NCBI GenBank assembly: GCA_043740085.1
Contig: JAYUCY010000075.1
Location: 1-64,000, forward strand
Direction of reading: 5' to 3'
Source of the DNA: UBA668 sp043740085
GTDB taxonomy: Bacteria; Actinomycetota; Acidimicrobiia; Acidimicrobiales; Ilumatobacteraceae
Length of the DNA stretch: 64,000 nt
Shown: piece after piece, positions 40,159-51,487 of the stretch
Numbering within the stretch: position 1 is the first letter of the stretch
Layout: every line of letters begins with the position of its first letter
Made by a program: the position numbers and the translations under genes
The notes under the pieces: generated by a model
What the model saw: the letters and a program-made list of their open reading frames with translations, nothing else
The model's database searches: none
Told to the model about the DNA's origin: nothing

Positions 40159-40473
40159 GTGGCTCGTGACGAACCGATTCGGTTGGGCGACAGCCTGCAC
40201 CAGGTAGTTCGTTCGCTACGCCCCGAGACCGGTCCCGCTGCCGCGCCGGCTGCGGTAATGGGTGGTGTTTTCGGTCGTTGGGAAGAAGCGGTTGGGGCCG
40301 CGGTCGCGCTGCACGTGCAGCCCGTGAAGCTGGACGGCACCACGTTGGTGGTCAAGGTGGACGACCCTGCGTGGGCGACCCAGCTCAAGTTCCTGGAAGC
40401 CACCATGCGGACACGTCTGCTGGAAGTTGCCGGAGCCACCATCGAGCGCATCGAAGTTCGCGTGGCACGCTGA
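40159..40473 (+). CDS. dciA: DUF721/DciA-like helicase-loading protein
   Basis: A 104-residue protein of the DUF721 family, with GRWEEAVGAAVALHVQPVKL, LVVKVDDPAWATQLKFLE and a C-terminal IERIEVRVAR. In bacteria without DnaC or DnaI, DciA loads or interacts with DnaB. No dnaC is seen here. It lies between recF and gyrB, the standard actinobacterial place. GTG start, four bases after the recF stop. Confidence 0.88.
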   Translation: MARDEPIRLGDSLHQVVRSLRPETGPAAAPAAVMGGVFGRWEEAVGAAVALHVQPVKLDGTTLVVKVDDPAWATQLKFLEATMRTRLLEVAGATIERIEVRVAR

Positions 40474-40669
40474 GAGAGCTTCACACAACCCGGGTTCTCG
40501 CGACAGTTTGGTGCGGCGCGACACGGGCCGCCCTCCCCCTCTTTGTGACACCCCTCAGGTACACTGTGAACGTCTCGCGACGACGGCTGCAGCGCAGGGA
40601 GCCAGCCTATGTGTTGCCTACATCATCGCAGGTCAACGCCTGTATTCTTCCGAAACGATCGAGGTGCGC

Positions 40670-42628
40670 GTGTCGTCTGACACCAATCAAGCCAGCGCTA
40701 GTTACAGCGCCAAAGACATCCAGGTGCTGGAGGGTCTCGACCCGGTTAGAAAACGCCCTGGCATGTACATTGGTTCCACCGGTTTGGCAGGTCTCCACCA
40801 CCTCATTTGGGAGGTCGTCGACAACGCAGTCGACGAGGCAATGGCCGGCTTCGCTTCCCGCATCAATGTGACGTTGATGTCCGAGGGTGGGTGCCGCGTC
40901 GAGGACAATGGTCGCGGTTTCCCGGTCGATCCGTACCCGTCCGGCCCACACAAGGGCAAGAGCGCGGCAGAGGTCGTGCTCACCGTGTTGCACGCCGGCG
41001 GCAAGTTCGGCGGCGAGGGCTACAAGGTGTCCGGCGGTCTCCACGGCGTTGGCGTGAGCGTGGTCAATGCGCTCAGTGAGCGGCTGCTGCTGGAGGTCGA
41101 CAAGGGTGGCCGCCGTTACCAGCAGGAGTACGCGCAGGGCGGCAAGCCGCAGGGCAAGATCGCCGACATCGGGCCGACACCGGCACACGGTCGCACCACC
41201 GGCAGCTCGGTCAGTTTCTGGCCAGACCCCACAGTGTTCGTGGCCGAGGGCACCGAGTTTGTGTCGCGAACCGTGCTTGAGCGGTTGCAGACGATGGCTT
41301 TCTTGAACAAGGGGCTCGAGATCATCTTCCGCGACGAGCGCCCCGACCGCGAGCAGGACGTGACGTTCCAGTACAAGGGTGGCGTTGTCGACTTTGTCAA
41401 GCACCTCAACCAGAGCAAGGAAGCGTTGTTCAGCAAGGTTGCTCACTACGAAGACGAAGAAACCGAAGGTGGCCAGACGCTGGATATCGCCATCCAGTGG
41501 AACACCGGTTACTACGAGGGCATCCACGGCTATGCCAACGGCATCTCCACCATCGAGGGTGGCATGCACGTGGAGGGTTTCAAGACGGCCCTCACCAGCG
41601 TGGTCAATAAGTACGCCCGTTCGAAGAACCTGCTGAAAGAAAAGGACGACAACCTGCTCGGCGAGGACATTCGCGAGGGCATCACGGCCATCGTGTCGGT
41701 CAAGCTGCGCGAGCCACAGTTCGAAGGCCAGACGAAGGCCAAGTTGGGCAACGTGCCCATGCGCAGCTTCGTGCAGAAGGCCACCAACGAGCGCCTTGCA
41801 GAGTGGCTGGAAGAGAACCCGGTCGAGGCCAACAAGTTGGTCAAGAAAGGTCTGGCCGCGGCGCAGGCTCGCGTGGCAGCGAAGAATGCTCGCAACGCGA
41901 TTCGCCGCAAGACGGCGCTGGCCGGCGCGGGCATGCCCGACAAGTTGAAGGACTGCAGCTCCGGTAACCCGGAAGAGAGCGAGATCTTCATCGTCGAGGG
42001 CGACTCGGCTGGTGGTTCGGCGCTCAATGCACGCGACCCACGCACGCAAGCGTTGCTGCCCATCCGCGGCAAGATCCTCAACGTCGAGCGATCACGCCTG
42101 GACAAGATGTTGAAGAACAACGAGATCCAGGCGCTCATTACTGCCATTGGCGGCGGCGTTGGCGACGAGTTCGATGCGGCGAAGGCTCGCTATCACAAGG
42201 TCATCATCCTGTGCGACGCCGATGTTGACGGCAGCCACATCCGCACCCTGCTACTCACGTTCTTCTTCCGTCAGATGCGCACGATGGTGGAGGCCGGGTA
42301 CGTGTACATCGCTCAGCCGCCACTGTTCTCCACACTGGTTGGCAAGGAGAAGATCTACCTGAAGGACGAGCACGCCAAGAACCGCTTCCTTGAGGCCCAC
42401 CCCAACCACAAGAACGACTTCAACCGGTTGAAGGGTCTTGGCGAGATGGACTGGCAGGAACTGAAGCCGACAACGATGGATGTGAGCACGCGCACCCTGC
42501 TGCAGATCACCGTTGAGGAGGCTGCCTTGGCCGACGAGATCACCAGCGTGCTGATGGGCGACGACGTCGACCTTCGCAAGCAGTTCATCACCACCAACGC
42601 CCGCGACGTACGGAACCTGGACTTCTGA
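40670..42628 (+). CDS. gyrB: DNA gyrase subunit B
   Basis: ATPase subunit of gyrase. The 652-residue protein has the GHKL ATP site (DNAVDEAMAG, VEDNGRGFPVD, GLHGVGVSVVNALS), transducer, TOPRIM domain (EIFIVEGDSAGGSAL, ILCDADVDGSHIRTLLLTFF) and C-terminal tail ending ARDVRNLDF. GTG 40670 gives VSSDTNQASASYSAKDIQ; the open frame upstream is unconserved. It is followed one base later by gyrA. Confidence 0.98.
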   Translation: MSSDTNQASASYSAKDIQVLEGLDPVRKRPGMYIGSTGLAGLHHLIWEVVDNAVDEAMAGFASRINVTLMSEGGCRVEDNGRGFPVDPYPSGPHKGKSAAEVVLTVLHAGGKFGGEGYKVSGGLHGVGVSVVNALSERLLLEVDKGGRRYQQEYAQGGKPQGKIADIGPTPAHGRTTGSSVSFWPDPTVFVAEGTEFVSRTVLERLQTMAFLNKGLEIIFRDERPDREQDVTFQYKGGVVDFVKHLNQSKEALFSKVAHYEDEETEGGQTLDIAIQWNTGYYEGIHGYANGISTIEGGMHVEGFKTALTSVVNKYARSKNLLKEKDDNLLGEDIREGITAIVSVKLREPQFEGQTKAKLGNVPMRSFVQKATNERLAEWLEENPVEANKLVKKGLAAAQARVAAKNARNAIRRKTALAGAGMPDKLKDCSSGNPEESEIFIVEGDSAGGSALNARDPRTQALLPIRGKILNVERSRLDKMLKNNEIQALITAIGGGVGDEFDAAKARYHKVIILCDADVDGSHIRTLLLTFFFRQMRTMVEAGYVYIAQPPLFSTLVGKEKIYLKDEHAKNRFLEAHPNHKNDFNRLKGLGEMDWQELKPTTMDVSTRTLLQITVEEAALADEITSVLMGDDVDLRKQFITTNARDVRNLDF

Positions 42629-42629
42629 C

Positions 42630-45107
<2,478 letters not shown>

Positions 45108-45207
45108 TCGTCTCGCGCTGCGGCCTACTACGCGAACAGCTTGCGTCCCGGCGCCATCTTGTGGCCACGGCCACCGCAACCAATCGTTCAACGAACAGGG
45201 GTGTGTG

Positions 45208-45519
45208 ATGCGCGAGCGCAAATCAGAGAAGTGTTCTGGGCAGGCGACGGTGCTGTTGTTGGTCGTCGTTGCCCTCGTCGTGGTGATGATGGCAGCAACG
45301 GCACATTTTGCCGGTCGTGTGGTCACACGCGAGCAGGCGCAGATTGCCGCCGATGCAGCAGCCCTGGCCGGAACTGACGGTGGTCGACCCGCTGCAGCGC
45401 AGCTTGCCCGTGCGAACGGCGGCGTACTGGTCTCGTTCACGCTGGTCGGCGAAGCGGTGCAGGTGGTGGTGAGGGTCGATGACGCAACTGCCACTGCTCG
45501 TGCGACGCGCGCCCCTTGA
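45208..45519 (+). CDS. TadE/TadG-like small membrane protein
   Basis: A 103-residue protein with a short polar start, the pseudopilin-like segment GQATVLLLVVVALVVVMMAA as a single membrane helix, and ADAAALAGTDGGRPAA after it, the pattern of TadE/TadG-type proteins. No other tad or flp genes are in the window. It starts with ATG 45208; 100 bases after gyrA with nothing identifiable between. Confidence 0.7.
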   Translation: MRERKSEKCSGQATVLLLVVVALVVVMMAATAHFAGRVVTREQAQIAADAAALAGTDGGRPAAAQLARANGGVLVSFTLVGEAVQVVVRVDDATATARATRAP

Positions 45520-45546
45520 CGCGCGTGCGTTGCCTACACTCGCGGT

Positions 45547-46626
45547 GTGGATACCGGCGTGCCCCCCACCGACGAGAACATGGTCACCCGCGCCGATTCC
45601 CCGGCAGTCCCTCCCGGGCCAACGCAAGGTGCGGTGCAAGCACACGGTGCCGTGCCGTCCAATGGGGCCACGCCAACCCACGGTGCGGTTCAGTCAAACG
45701 GTGCGGTTCAGTCAAACGGTGCCATGAAATCGAACGGTGCCCGCAACGGCAGCGCGAAGAAGTCGGGGGCGAAGTCGGGTCGCTTGCGTGCAACGCCGAC
45801 AGCTCGAGCGCATCGTGTCGCAGCCGACACGGCGGTGGCACCGATCGAGGTGACAGGGTTGACCGAGCCGGATTCTCTCGATGACATCACCCTGCCCGAG
45901 GCTTGGGCGCTACCGACCATCGTTCCCGCCGAGCCCGATGTCGTACCGGTGATCCCCGAGCCCGATCCCGTGCTGCCGACTTTGCCCTCGGAGGGCACCG
46001 AAACATCTCTCGTGCCGGTCGTGCCGCCCGTAGTGCCGCCAGAGTTCACCGACAGTGACGGCACCGATGGCATGCCGTCGTTGGCCCGCCCGAAGAAGCC
46101 GATGCGTCCGCTGCGCAAGCCCACGGTGGTCACCCGCCGCCGGCCCAGGGTACGACGCGTCACCCGCGTGGTTCGCCATGTGGATACGTGGAGTGTTTTC
46201 AAGGTTGCGGTGGTATTCAACCTGTTCCTGTACGGCGTATGTCTGACGGCCGGCGTGCTGTTGTGGCAGGTCGCCCAGAACACCGGCACGGTCGACAACG
46301 TCGAGCGCTTCTTCGAGAACTTCGGCTGGGAGACCTTTCAGCTCAAGGGCGGCGAGATCTTCCACAATGCATGGATCGCTGGCCTGTTTGTGATCGTTGG
46401 GCTCACTGGCCTGGCGGTACTGTTGGCCACCCTGTTCAACCTGATCACCGATCTGGTCGGGGGCATTCGGGTGAGCGTGCTGGAGGAAGAAGTCGTTGCT
46501 CGCGAGGAGCGCGGTTTGGGCTGGCGCCGTCTCGCTCGCCGCCCTACGCCGGCAGCAACTGCAACCGCGCCGCCAACGCCGCCAACGGAGGCGCCGCCGC
46601 CGGAGCCGCAGTCGCAGACGGCTTGA
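45547..46626 (+). CDS. DUF3566 membrane protein
   Basis: A 359-residue protein. The first 200 residues are disordered: repeated NGAVQS units (35-65), then a Pro/Val/Glu-rich stretch, then a basic RRRPRVRRVTRVVRHVD. The C-terminal DUF3566 domain has two membrane helices (VFKVAVVFNLFLYGVCLTAG, AWIAGLFVIVGLTGLAVLLA). Actinobacteria carry this gene directly after gyrA (Rv0007 in M. tuberculosis), as here. Function unknown; it may be connected to cell growth or division. Confidence 0.88.
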   Translation: MDTGVPPTDENMVTRADSPAVPPGPTQGAVQAHGAVPSNGATPTHGAVQSNGAVQSNGAMKSNGARNGSAKKSGAKSGRLRATPTARAHRVAADTAVAPIEVTGLTEPDSLDDITLPEAWALPTIVPAEPDVVPVIPEPDPVLPTLPSEGTETSLVPVVPPVVPPEFTDSDGTDGMPSLARPKKPMRPLRKPTVVTRRRPRVRRVTRVVRHVDTWSVFKVAVVFNLFLYGVCLTAGVLLWQVAQNTGTVDNVERFFENFGWETFQLKGGEIFHNAWIAGLFVIVGLTGLAVLLATLFNLITDLVGGIRVSVLEEEVVAREERGLGWRRLARRPTPAATATAPPTPPTEAPPPEPQSQTA

Positions 46627-46666
46627 GTGTTTTCCAGACCTCCCGCTAGCCTTTCCTACCGCTACT

Positions 46667-46743
46667 GGGGCTATAGCTCAGTCGGTTAGAGCGCATCCCT
46701 GATAAGGATGAGGTCCACAGTTCGATTCTGTGTAGCCCCACCA
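46667..46743 (+). tRNA. tRNA-Ile (anticodon GAT), CCA encoded
   Basis: The full cloverleaf is readable: acceptor GGGGCTA/TAGCCCC, D-arm GCTC...GAGC, anticodon stem CATCC/GGATG with loop CTGATAA (anticodon GAT), T-arm ACAG-TTCGATT-CTGT. The terminal CCA is encoded (46741-46743). It lies after gyrA/DUF3566, as in mycobacteria. Confidence 0.97.
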
Positions 46744-46767
46744 CATAACACCTGGTAGACGAGTTGC

Positions 46768-46789
46768 AAGGCCCCCGCAAGGGGGCCTT
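46768..46789 (+). terminator. Intrinsic-type terminator after tRNA-Ile
   Basis: AAGGCCCCC-GCAA-GGGGGCCTT is a perfect nine-base-pair hairpin with a GNRA-like loop, starting 24 bases after the tRNA. The following bases (CGTCGTT) have few T residues, common in high-GC genomes. Confidence 0.75.
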
Positions 46790-46804
46790 CGTCGTTCCCA
46801 AGTC

Positions 46805-46969
46805 CGCGCGCAGGAGATCCTCAGGACGGTGGGTCTCGACGCGCCCTGCGCATTGCCAGAGATGGCTGGCAACCTGCGGTGGGTTGCCGTGCATATGATC
46901 GAGGAGACCGCCCGCCACGCTGGCCACGCCGACATCATCCGCGAGACCATCGACACCAGCCGCAGTTGA
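46805..46969 (+). pseudogene. C-terminal remnant of a DUF664/DinB-like gene
   Basis: An open frame of about 54 codons with no start ends at TGA 46967-46969. It encodes NLRWVAVHMIEETARHAGHA and then DIIRETID, a close match to the C-terminus of DUF664 (DinB superfamily) proteins, with the conserved HMIEETARHAGHAD. The remaining two thirds of the gene is missing; the tRNA terminator lies directly in front. It looks like the leftover of a gene cut during an event at the tRNA. Confidence 0.7.
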
Positions 46970-47087
46970 GTACACCGATGGTGGGCAACGACGCTGGCCG
47001 ACAAGGCATCGCCACTCGGCTGATCGAGAGAGCGATGCAATGCCGCTAGGCGCTGGACGCTGGCTGCACTTCGGGCAATCTGCTCGG

Positions 47088-47678
47088 GTGTCACGGGTCC
47101 GAGACTCCTTCGCTCTCGGGGCAGCAATCTTGGCGGCTGTGTTGGTGTCAGGGTTCCTTTTGGCGGGCTGCTCCCCGGATGACATCTCAGGCGTGAGGCT
47201 GTCCGATCAGGGTGCGCCCGTACTCGTGAACTGCGGCACCTACTTCCGAAGCGTCAAGGCGTACGACGCGAGTTCCGGACGGTTGCTCTGGTCTGCTGGC
47301 AAACCAAAGCAGTCGTCCGACTCTGGAGTCGCTGAGGTCGAGTTGGGTGTTCTTCCAGACAAGGACTGGGTTGAGGATTCACCGTTGAAGATGAACACAT
47401 CGCCTACCGCGTGGCGGTTCATCGTGTCAAGATCTGGCTACAGCGATCCGACCACGTGGGAAGTGGCGGCGTCGGATCTGTCGGCCGATCAGGTATTCGT
47501 CCTTGGAACGGGAGAGAGGGTTTCGCCGGAGCACTTTCGAGGCAAGACGTGTGGGTACGACCCGCCCGTTCCATCACTAGTGACCCGCGTGGTACTAATT
47601 GTCCTCGTGGTTGGAGCGGTGGCGTTGACCACAAGCACCGTGTACAGGTCGCGACGGCGCACACGAACCCTGCGTTAG
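47088..47678 (+). CDS. Putative lipoprotein with C-terminal membrane helix
   Basis: A 196-residue protein if started at GTG 47088, which gives a well-formed lipoprotein signal (RVRDSF, then AAILAAVLVSGFLLAGC, lipobox LAGC at Cys28). An ATG at 47040 would add 16 unlikely residues. The middle has two cysteines (VNCGTYF, KTCGYD) that may pair, and a C-terminal helix (VTRVVLIVLVVGAVALTTST) followed by a basic tail. No known family. Confidence 0.65.
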   Translation: MSRVRDSFALGAAILAAVLVSGFLLAGCSPDDISGVRLSDQGAPVLVNCGTYFRSVKAYDASSGRLLWSAGKPKQSSDSGVAEVELGVLPDKDWVEDSPLKMNTSPTAWRFIVSRSGYSDPTTWEVAASDLSADQVFVLGTGERVSPEHFRGKTCGYDPPVPSLVTRVVLIVLVVGAVALTTSTVYRSRRRTRTLR

Positions 47679-47728
47679 ATGCGGCCAACGCCCAGATCTG
47701 CCAGTGAGAATGGGATCTGCAGAGCCCG

Positions 47729-48802
47729 TCACGTGCCGACTCGGTGCCAGCTGGCGCTGCGGCCGGTGCCGTCGTTGGCGATCATGCCGTCGTTCTTCAG
47801 CTCGCTGAGAACGAGGCGGATGGTGTTGTCACTGATGCCGGGCAAGGTTCTGCGGATGTCGGCGATGGTGAACGGGGTCGGGGCATGCAGCAGCACGAAG
47901 TCGCGTACCCGGTCCTGCTTGGTACCGCGTCCAGTCCCGGCAGCAACCCGGGTTGCGAAGCGTGTGTAGGCGGCGTCGAGTCGCCCGAGCAGGTAGCCGG
48001 CCCACGGCCACGCGGCGTGTTGTCCGTCGTCGAACCAGCCCTTCGTCGATGCCGCGAGGGACAGGTAGTACTCGTCGTTCGTTTCGTAGATGAGTTGTTC
48101 CACGCTCACGTATTTGCCGACCCCGTAGCCGGTTCGCTGGAGCAGGTGTGCGGTGGCGAGCCGCGCCACGCGACCGTTCCCATCGGCGAAGGGGTGGATG
48201 CACAGCAGGTCGAGCACGAACATGGCGATCACCAGGAGGGGGTGGGTCTCGTTGTCGCGGAGCGCTGTGTTGGTTCGGGAGACGAGCTCATCCATGTAGA
48301 ACGGTGTCTCCAGCCAACCGACCGGGGTGAAGCGGGTGCTGGTACTGCCGTCCGGGTGGCGATCGATGACCAGGTTGTCCTCGACCTTGAAGTTGCCGCC
48401 GCGTCCGTCGGTGAAGGAGAACAGGAGTCGATGGAGGTGCACCACCAGGCCGACGGTGAGTTCACCCGGGTCCTGTTGGTTGAGGTAGTCGAGCGCGGCG
48501 CTGTAGCCGGCGAACTCCGCTTCGCTTCGGTCGCGAATGCGTTGCGGATTCCCCGACACGAGGTTGGGCACCCGGGCATCGGCCACGTGCACACCCTCGA
48601 TAGCGCTCGAGGCGGTGACGGACTCGATACGCGCCTGTTCCTGCAGGGCGCCGAGCAGTTGCGGAAGTTGGTCGCGGTAGCGCGCTTCGGCGCCGGCCGC
48701 CATGTCGATCCGGCGCAGCAGGCTGACGATGTCACCTGGGACAGGATCGAGCGTGCTCGCTCGTGTGAAGCTCCTCATATAACACCACAAACCTATCAAC
48801 AT
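47729..48802 (-). CDS. Fic-domain AMP transferase with winged-helix C-terminus
   Basis: A 357-residue protein: Fic N-terminal domain with the inhibitory motif SSAIEG (near 65-70, the S/T-x3-E-G/N pattern), the Fic core with intact catalytic HPFADGNGRVAR (near 200), and a C-terminal winged helix (FTIADIRRTLPGISDNTIRL). Enzymes of this type transfer AMP to proteins and are held in check by the inhibitory Glu. The target is unknown. ATG 48802 or 48778 may be the start. Upstream lie two direct repeats that may be its operator. Confidence 0.9.
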   Translation of the reverse strand: MLIGLWCYMRSFTRASTLDPVPGDIVSLLRRIDMAAGAEARYRDQLPQLLGALQEQARIESVTASSAIEGVHVADARVPNLVSGNPQRIRDRSEAEFAGYSAALDYLNQQDPGELTVGLVVHLHRLLFSFTDGRGGNFKVEDNLVIDRHPDGSTSTRFTPVGWLETPFYMDELVSRTNTALRDNETHPLLVIAMFVLDLLCIHPFADGNGRVARLATAHLLQRTGYGVGKYVSVEQLIYETNDEYYLSLAASTKGWFDDGQHAAWPWAGYLLGRLDAAYTRFATRVAAGTGRGTKQDRVRDFVLLHAPTPFTIADIRRTLPGISDNTIRLVLSELKNDGMIANDGTGRSASWHRVGT

Positions 48803-48811
48803 CGAGACTCT

Positions 48812-48842
48812 TTGGGTAGTTTATGAGGTTCGTTGGGTAGTT
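48812..48842. promoter_or_regulatory. Paired direct repeats upstream of the Fic gene
   Basis: TTGGGTAGTT occurs at 48812-48821 and again at 48833-48842, 21 bases (two helical turns) apart, just upstream of the Fic start. This spacing fits a protein binding the same face of DNA twice, possibly the Fic protein's own winged helix. Confidence 0.5.
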
Positions 48843-48854
48843 GCGGCGCGGGCG

Positions 48855-49057
48855 TCACTTCGACGCCGCCGATGACGGCGGGGAGTACTCCAGTGCTTGG
48901 AGGAGCGCGTCGTCGTGCTGTGGGAAGAGGTGGCCGTAGCGGTCGATGGGCGCAGGTTGGTGACCGTCGGCCACCAACGCGCGTGCCACTCGCTCACGGT
49001 GATGCGTCCGAGGCGCGGATCAGATTTCGCTGTCTCTGCTGATGCAACCGGAGTGCC
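48855..49057 (-). pseudogene. Tyrosine integrase remnant with a large internal deletion
   Basis: Read on the minus strand, one frame gives DPRLGRITVSEWHARWWPTV and TNLRPST, the N-terminal DNA-binding part of actinobacterial phage-type integrases. A second frame then gives IDRYGHLFPQHDDALLQALE, the C-terminus containing the catalytic Tyr. The two parts meet near 48940-48949, so the 250 or so residues between them are deleted and the frame is shifted. It directly follows the permease stop codon. Confidence 0.75.
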
Positions 49058-51487
49058 CTACTCCATGCGCAGCGCCACCGCAGCTCGCGTGCGTGCCGCC
49101 GACCAACCGGGTCCGAGCGCGGCGAGGTTGGCGAGTACGAGTACGAGCACCGCGATGGTCGCGATCACCCGGATCGGCAAGACCGGTCCGGAGACGATGC
49201 CGATGTTCTCGACGATATTGGTCCACACGAGCCGACCGATGACGATGCCCAGCGGCACTCCGATGAGCACGCCGGGCACGACCAGCAGTGTTGCGTGCCA
49301 GGCGACGCTGCCCGACACCTGGCCCCTGGTGAATCCGAGAGCCTTGAGCACGCCGATCTGGTGTCTGCCGCGGCGCACCGAGAGCACCAACGCATGCAGC
49401 AGGGCGGCAGCGGCGATAGCGCCGACGATCAGGGCGAGGAGCAGTGGTTGTCGCTGTACGAGGCCGAGGTTGCCGATCTGGGCCGGTGGCTGGGGCAGCG
49501 TGAAGGTGGTGGGGAATGCTGCCTTCAGGGCGGCCATCGTGGCCACGCGGTCGGCGTCAGGGTCGATCCACACCGCGTACACCGCTGGAATGCTGTTGGG
49601 TGCGAGACGGGCAAACGCCTCCGGGGCGACAAAGGCCCCATTGCCCGGGAGTGACCCGAGGCCGTCGTTGATCACCGCCTCGCCGACGACGGTGAGGTCG
49701 GCCCCCTGTGACGGATCGCCGGGTGGCAGGTGCACGGTGTCGCCGAGGTGAGCGCCGAGGTCGCGCATCGTCGTTCGGCCGAGCGCAACTTCGGCCGGCC
49801 CCACCGGTGGGCGGCCGCGGGTCACGATGGGTGACGACGGCGCGCCGATGGTCGGGATGAAGTCCGTCAGCGTGAAGTCCGCCCCTCCTTTCGGGCCACC
49901 ATTGGCGCTGTCGATCCCGGCGACGCGAATGCCCGGGATTGCCGCCAGTCGCTCGTGGGTCGCGGCGGCCTGCGCGGCATTGGCGTCGTTGCCGACCGAT
50001 ACATCCCACGTCGCGCCGTAGCGTGCGGGCGCCGTGCGTAGGTCGTAGTAGCTCGCGGTCAGCGACCATGCCGCAACTCCGATCGCCGAGGCGAGCGCCA
50101 CTCCGGCGATCGCCGACCCCAACGCCACGCCGCCGGCCCGGCGAGAACCGGTCATCGCCAGCCCGGCGACGCCGGTGGTGGGCAGCATCCCCGTCAGCCC
50201 GCGCGGCGTGTGCGCCGCGGTAGCTGCCGTGCGCCGGCGGAGCGTGGCCACCGGCAGGACGGCTGCAGTGAGGACTAGGAGCGCGACGAGTGGCAGCCCC
50301 AGCGTCAGCACGAGCCCGTCGATGCGGATGCCTGGGTATGGTTCGGCTGCCCGCCCGATGCCGGTAGGCCCGAGCGGAGACAGAACGATCGCCACCACCA
50401 GAGCCGTCGCAGTGGCACCCAACGCGATGACCGCGGTGCGCAAGGTCTGCGACCACACCATGGTGCCCTTGGTCATGCCGATCGCACTGAGCAGGTGGGA
50501 GTCGCTCCACTCCCGCCGCGTCTGGCGGGCCACCGCCTGACCGACGAACACGAAGCCGGCGATTGCCACGAAGAGGGCGATCAGCTGAAAGCTGCGTGCC
50601 TCGAGAGCGATCGCCTCCTTGGCCGTGCCCGCCTGCAGGTTAAACCCCTTCGGGTCGAACTCCATCACACGGTTCGGCCAGCGGGCAGTGAACGCTTGTT
50701 GCACATCGGCCACCGAGGCACCAGGCGCCAATTGCACCGCAACTCCGAGTCCATACCGGGCTGCGTCGCCGTGGATCTGTTCCCACCATGCGGGCCCGGT
50801 CTCCAGTATGGCCTGTTCGCTATAGATCGATCCTCCGCCCAGCCGCGCCGACAGGTCGCGCGGATGGCGCACGACGCCCACAACCGTGACCGTGGTTTTC
50901 ATGCCGCCGGGGTGGGCCTTTCCCTCGCCGGCGGCGTCGAACTCGTCGAACCGGTAGGGCGTGACGACGAGCTGGTCGCCCAGTTGAAGATGGAGAAGTT
51001 TCTGTTCCTCTTCGTTGACGACGGCCTCGGCCGGATTGTTCGGATCGGACCGCCGGCCTGCCACGACGATCGGCCGCCCGATCGAGGCGACGGCCTCGGG
51101 ATCGATCGCGACCGGAAACACTTGACGGGTCCAGGCATCGGGCTGGTCGGCGCGTGCCACCCCAGCGACCACCACCGTGACGCGACCGGCGCTCCTGACC
51201 GCAGGGAGCCCGTGCAGGAACTGCAGCACGTCCTGATAGTCGAAGTTCGCGCAGATGAATTGCACGTCTTGCGACGGTGGCACCCCGTCGGGGCAGCCGA
51301 ACATAGTCAACGCGGCGGCGTCCTCGTAGGTGGTGAACCGCTCGAAGGAGGTCGAGGTGCGCCGGGCGATGCCCCACAGACCGATGGCTGCGCCCCCGGC
51401 CACGCCGGCGAACAGCGCAAGGGCGACAGTGGCGCCGAGGTATCGGCGGATCAACCCACTCGCTTGCACCCACGCCGCGTTCCTCAC
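49058..51487 (-). CDS. FtsX-type ABC transporter permease
   Basis: An 809-residue protein with two FtsX/MacB-like halves. There is an N-terminal membrane helix (VALALFAGVAGGAAIGLWGI), a large extracytoplasmic domain (about 40-270), several helices (FVAIAGFVFVGQAV; VIALGATATALVVAIVLSPL; LPLVALLVLTAAVL; LGSAIAGVALASAIGVAAW), a second outside domain, and three C-terminal helices (LIVGAIAAAALLHALVLSV, VVPGVLIGVPLGIVIGRLV, ATIAVLVLVLANLAAL). GTG 51487 is the likely start. No ATP-binding subunit lies next to it, unusual for this type of transporter. Confidence 0.85.
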   Translation of the reverse strand: MRNAAWVQASGLIRRYLGATVALALFAGVAGGAAIGLWGIARRTSTSFERFTTYEDAAALTMFGCPDGVPPSQDVQFICANFDYQDVLQFLHGLPAVRSAGRVTVVVAGVARADQPDAWTRQVFPVAIDPEAVASIGRPIVVAGRRSDPNNPAEAVVNEEEQKLLHLQLGDQLVVTPYRFDEFDAAGEGKAHPGGMKTTVTVVGVVRHPRDLSARLGGGSIYSEQAILETGPAWWEQIHGDAARYGLGVAVQLAPGASVADVQQAFTARWPNRVMEFDPKGFNLQAGTAKEAIALEARSFQLIALFVAIAGFVFVGQAVARQTRREWSDSHLLSAIGMTKGTMVWSQTLRTAVIALGATATALVVAIVLSPLGPTGIGRAAEPYPGIRIDGLVLTLGLPLVALLVLTAAVLPVATLRRRTAATAAHTPRGLTGMLPTTGVAGLAMTGSRRAGGVALGSAIAGVALASAIGVAAWSLTASYYDLRTAPARYGATWDVSVGNDANAAQAAATHERLAAIPGIRVAGIDSANGGPKGGADFTLTDFIPTIGAPSSPIVTRGRPPVGPAEVALGRTTMRDLGAHLGDTVHLPPGDPSQGADLTVVGEAVINDGLGSLPGNGAFVAPEAFARLAPNSIPAVYAVWIDPDADRVATMAALKAAFPTTFTLPQPPAQIGNLGLVQRQPLLLALIVGAIAAAALLHALVLSVRRGRHQIGVLKALGFTRGQVSGSVAWHATLLVVPGVLIGVPLGIVIGRLVWTNIVENIGIVSGPVLPIRVIATIAVLVLVLANLAALGPGWSAARTRAAVALRME

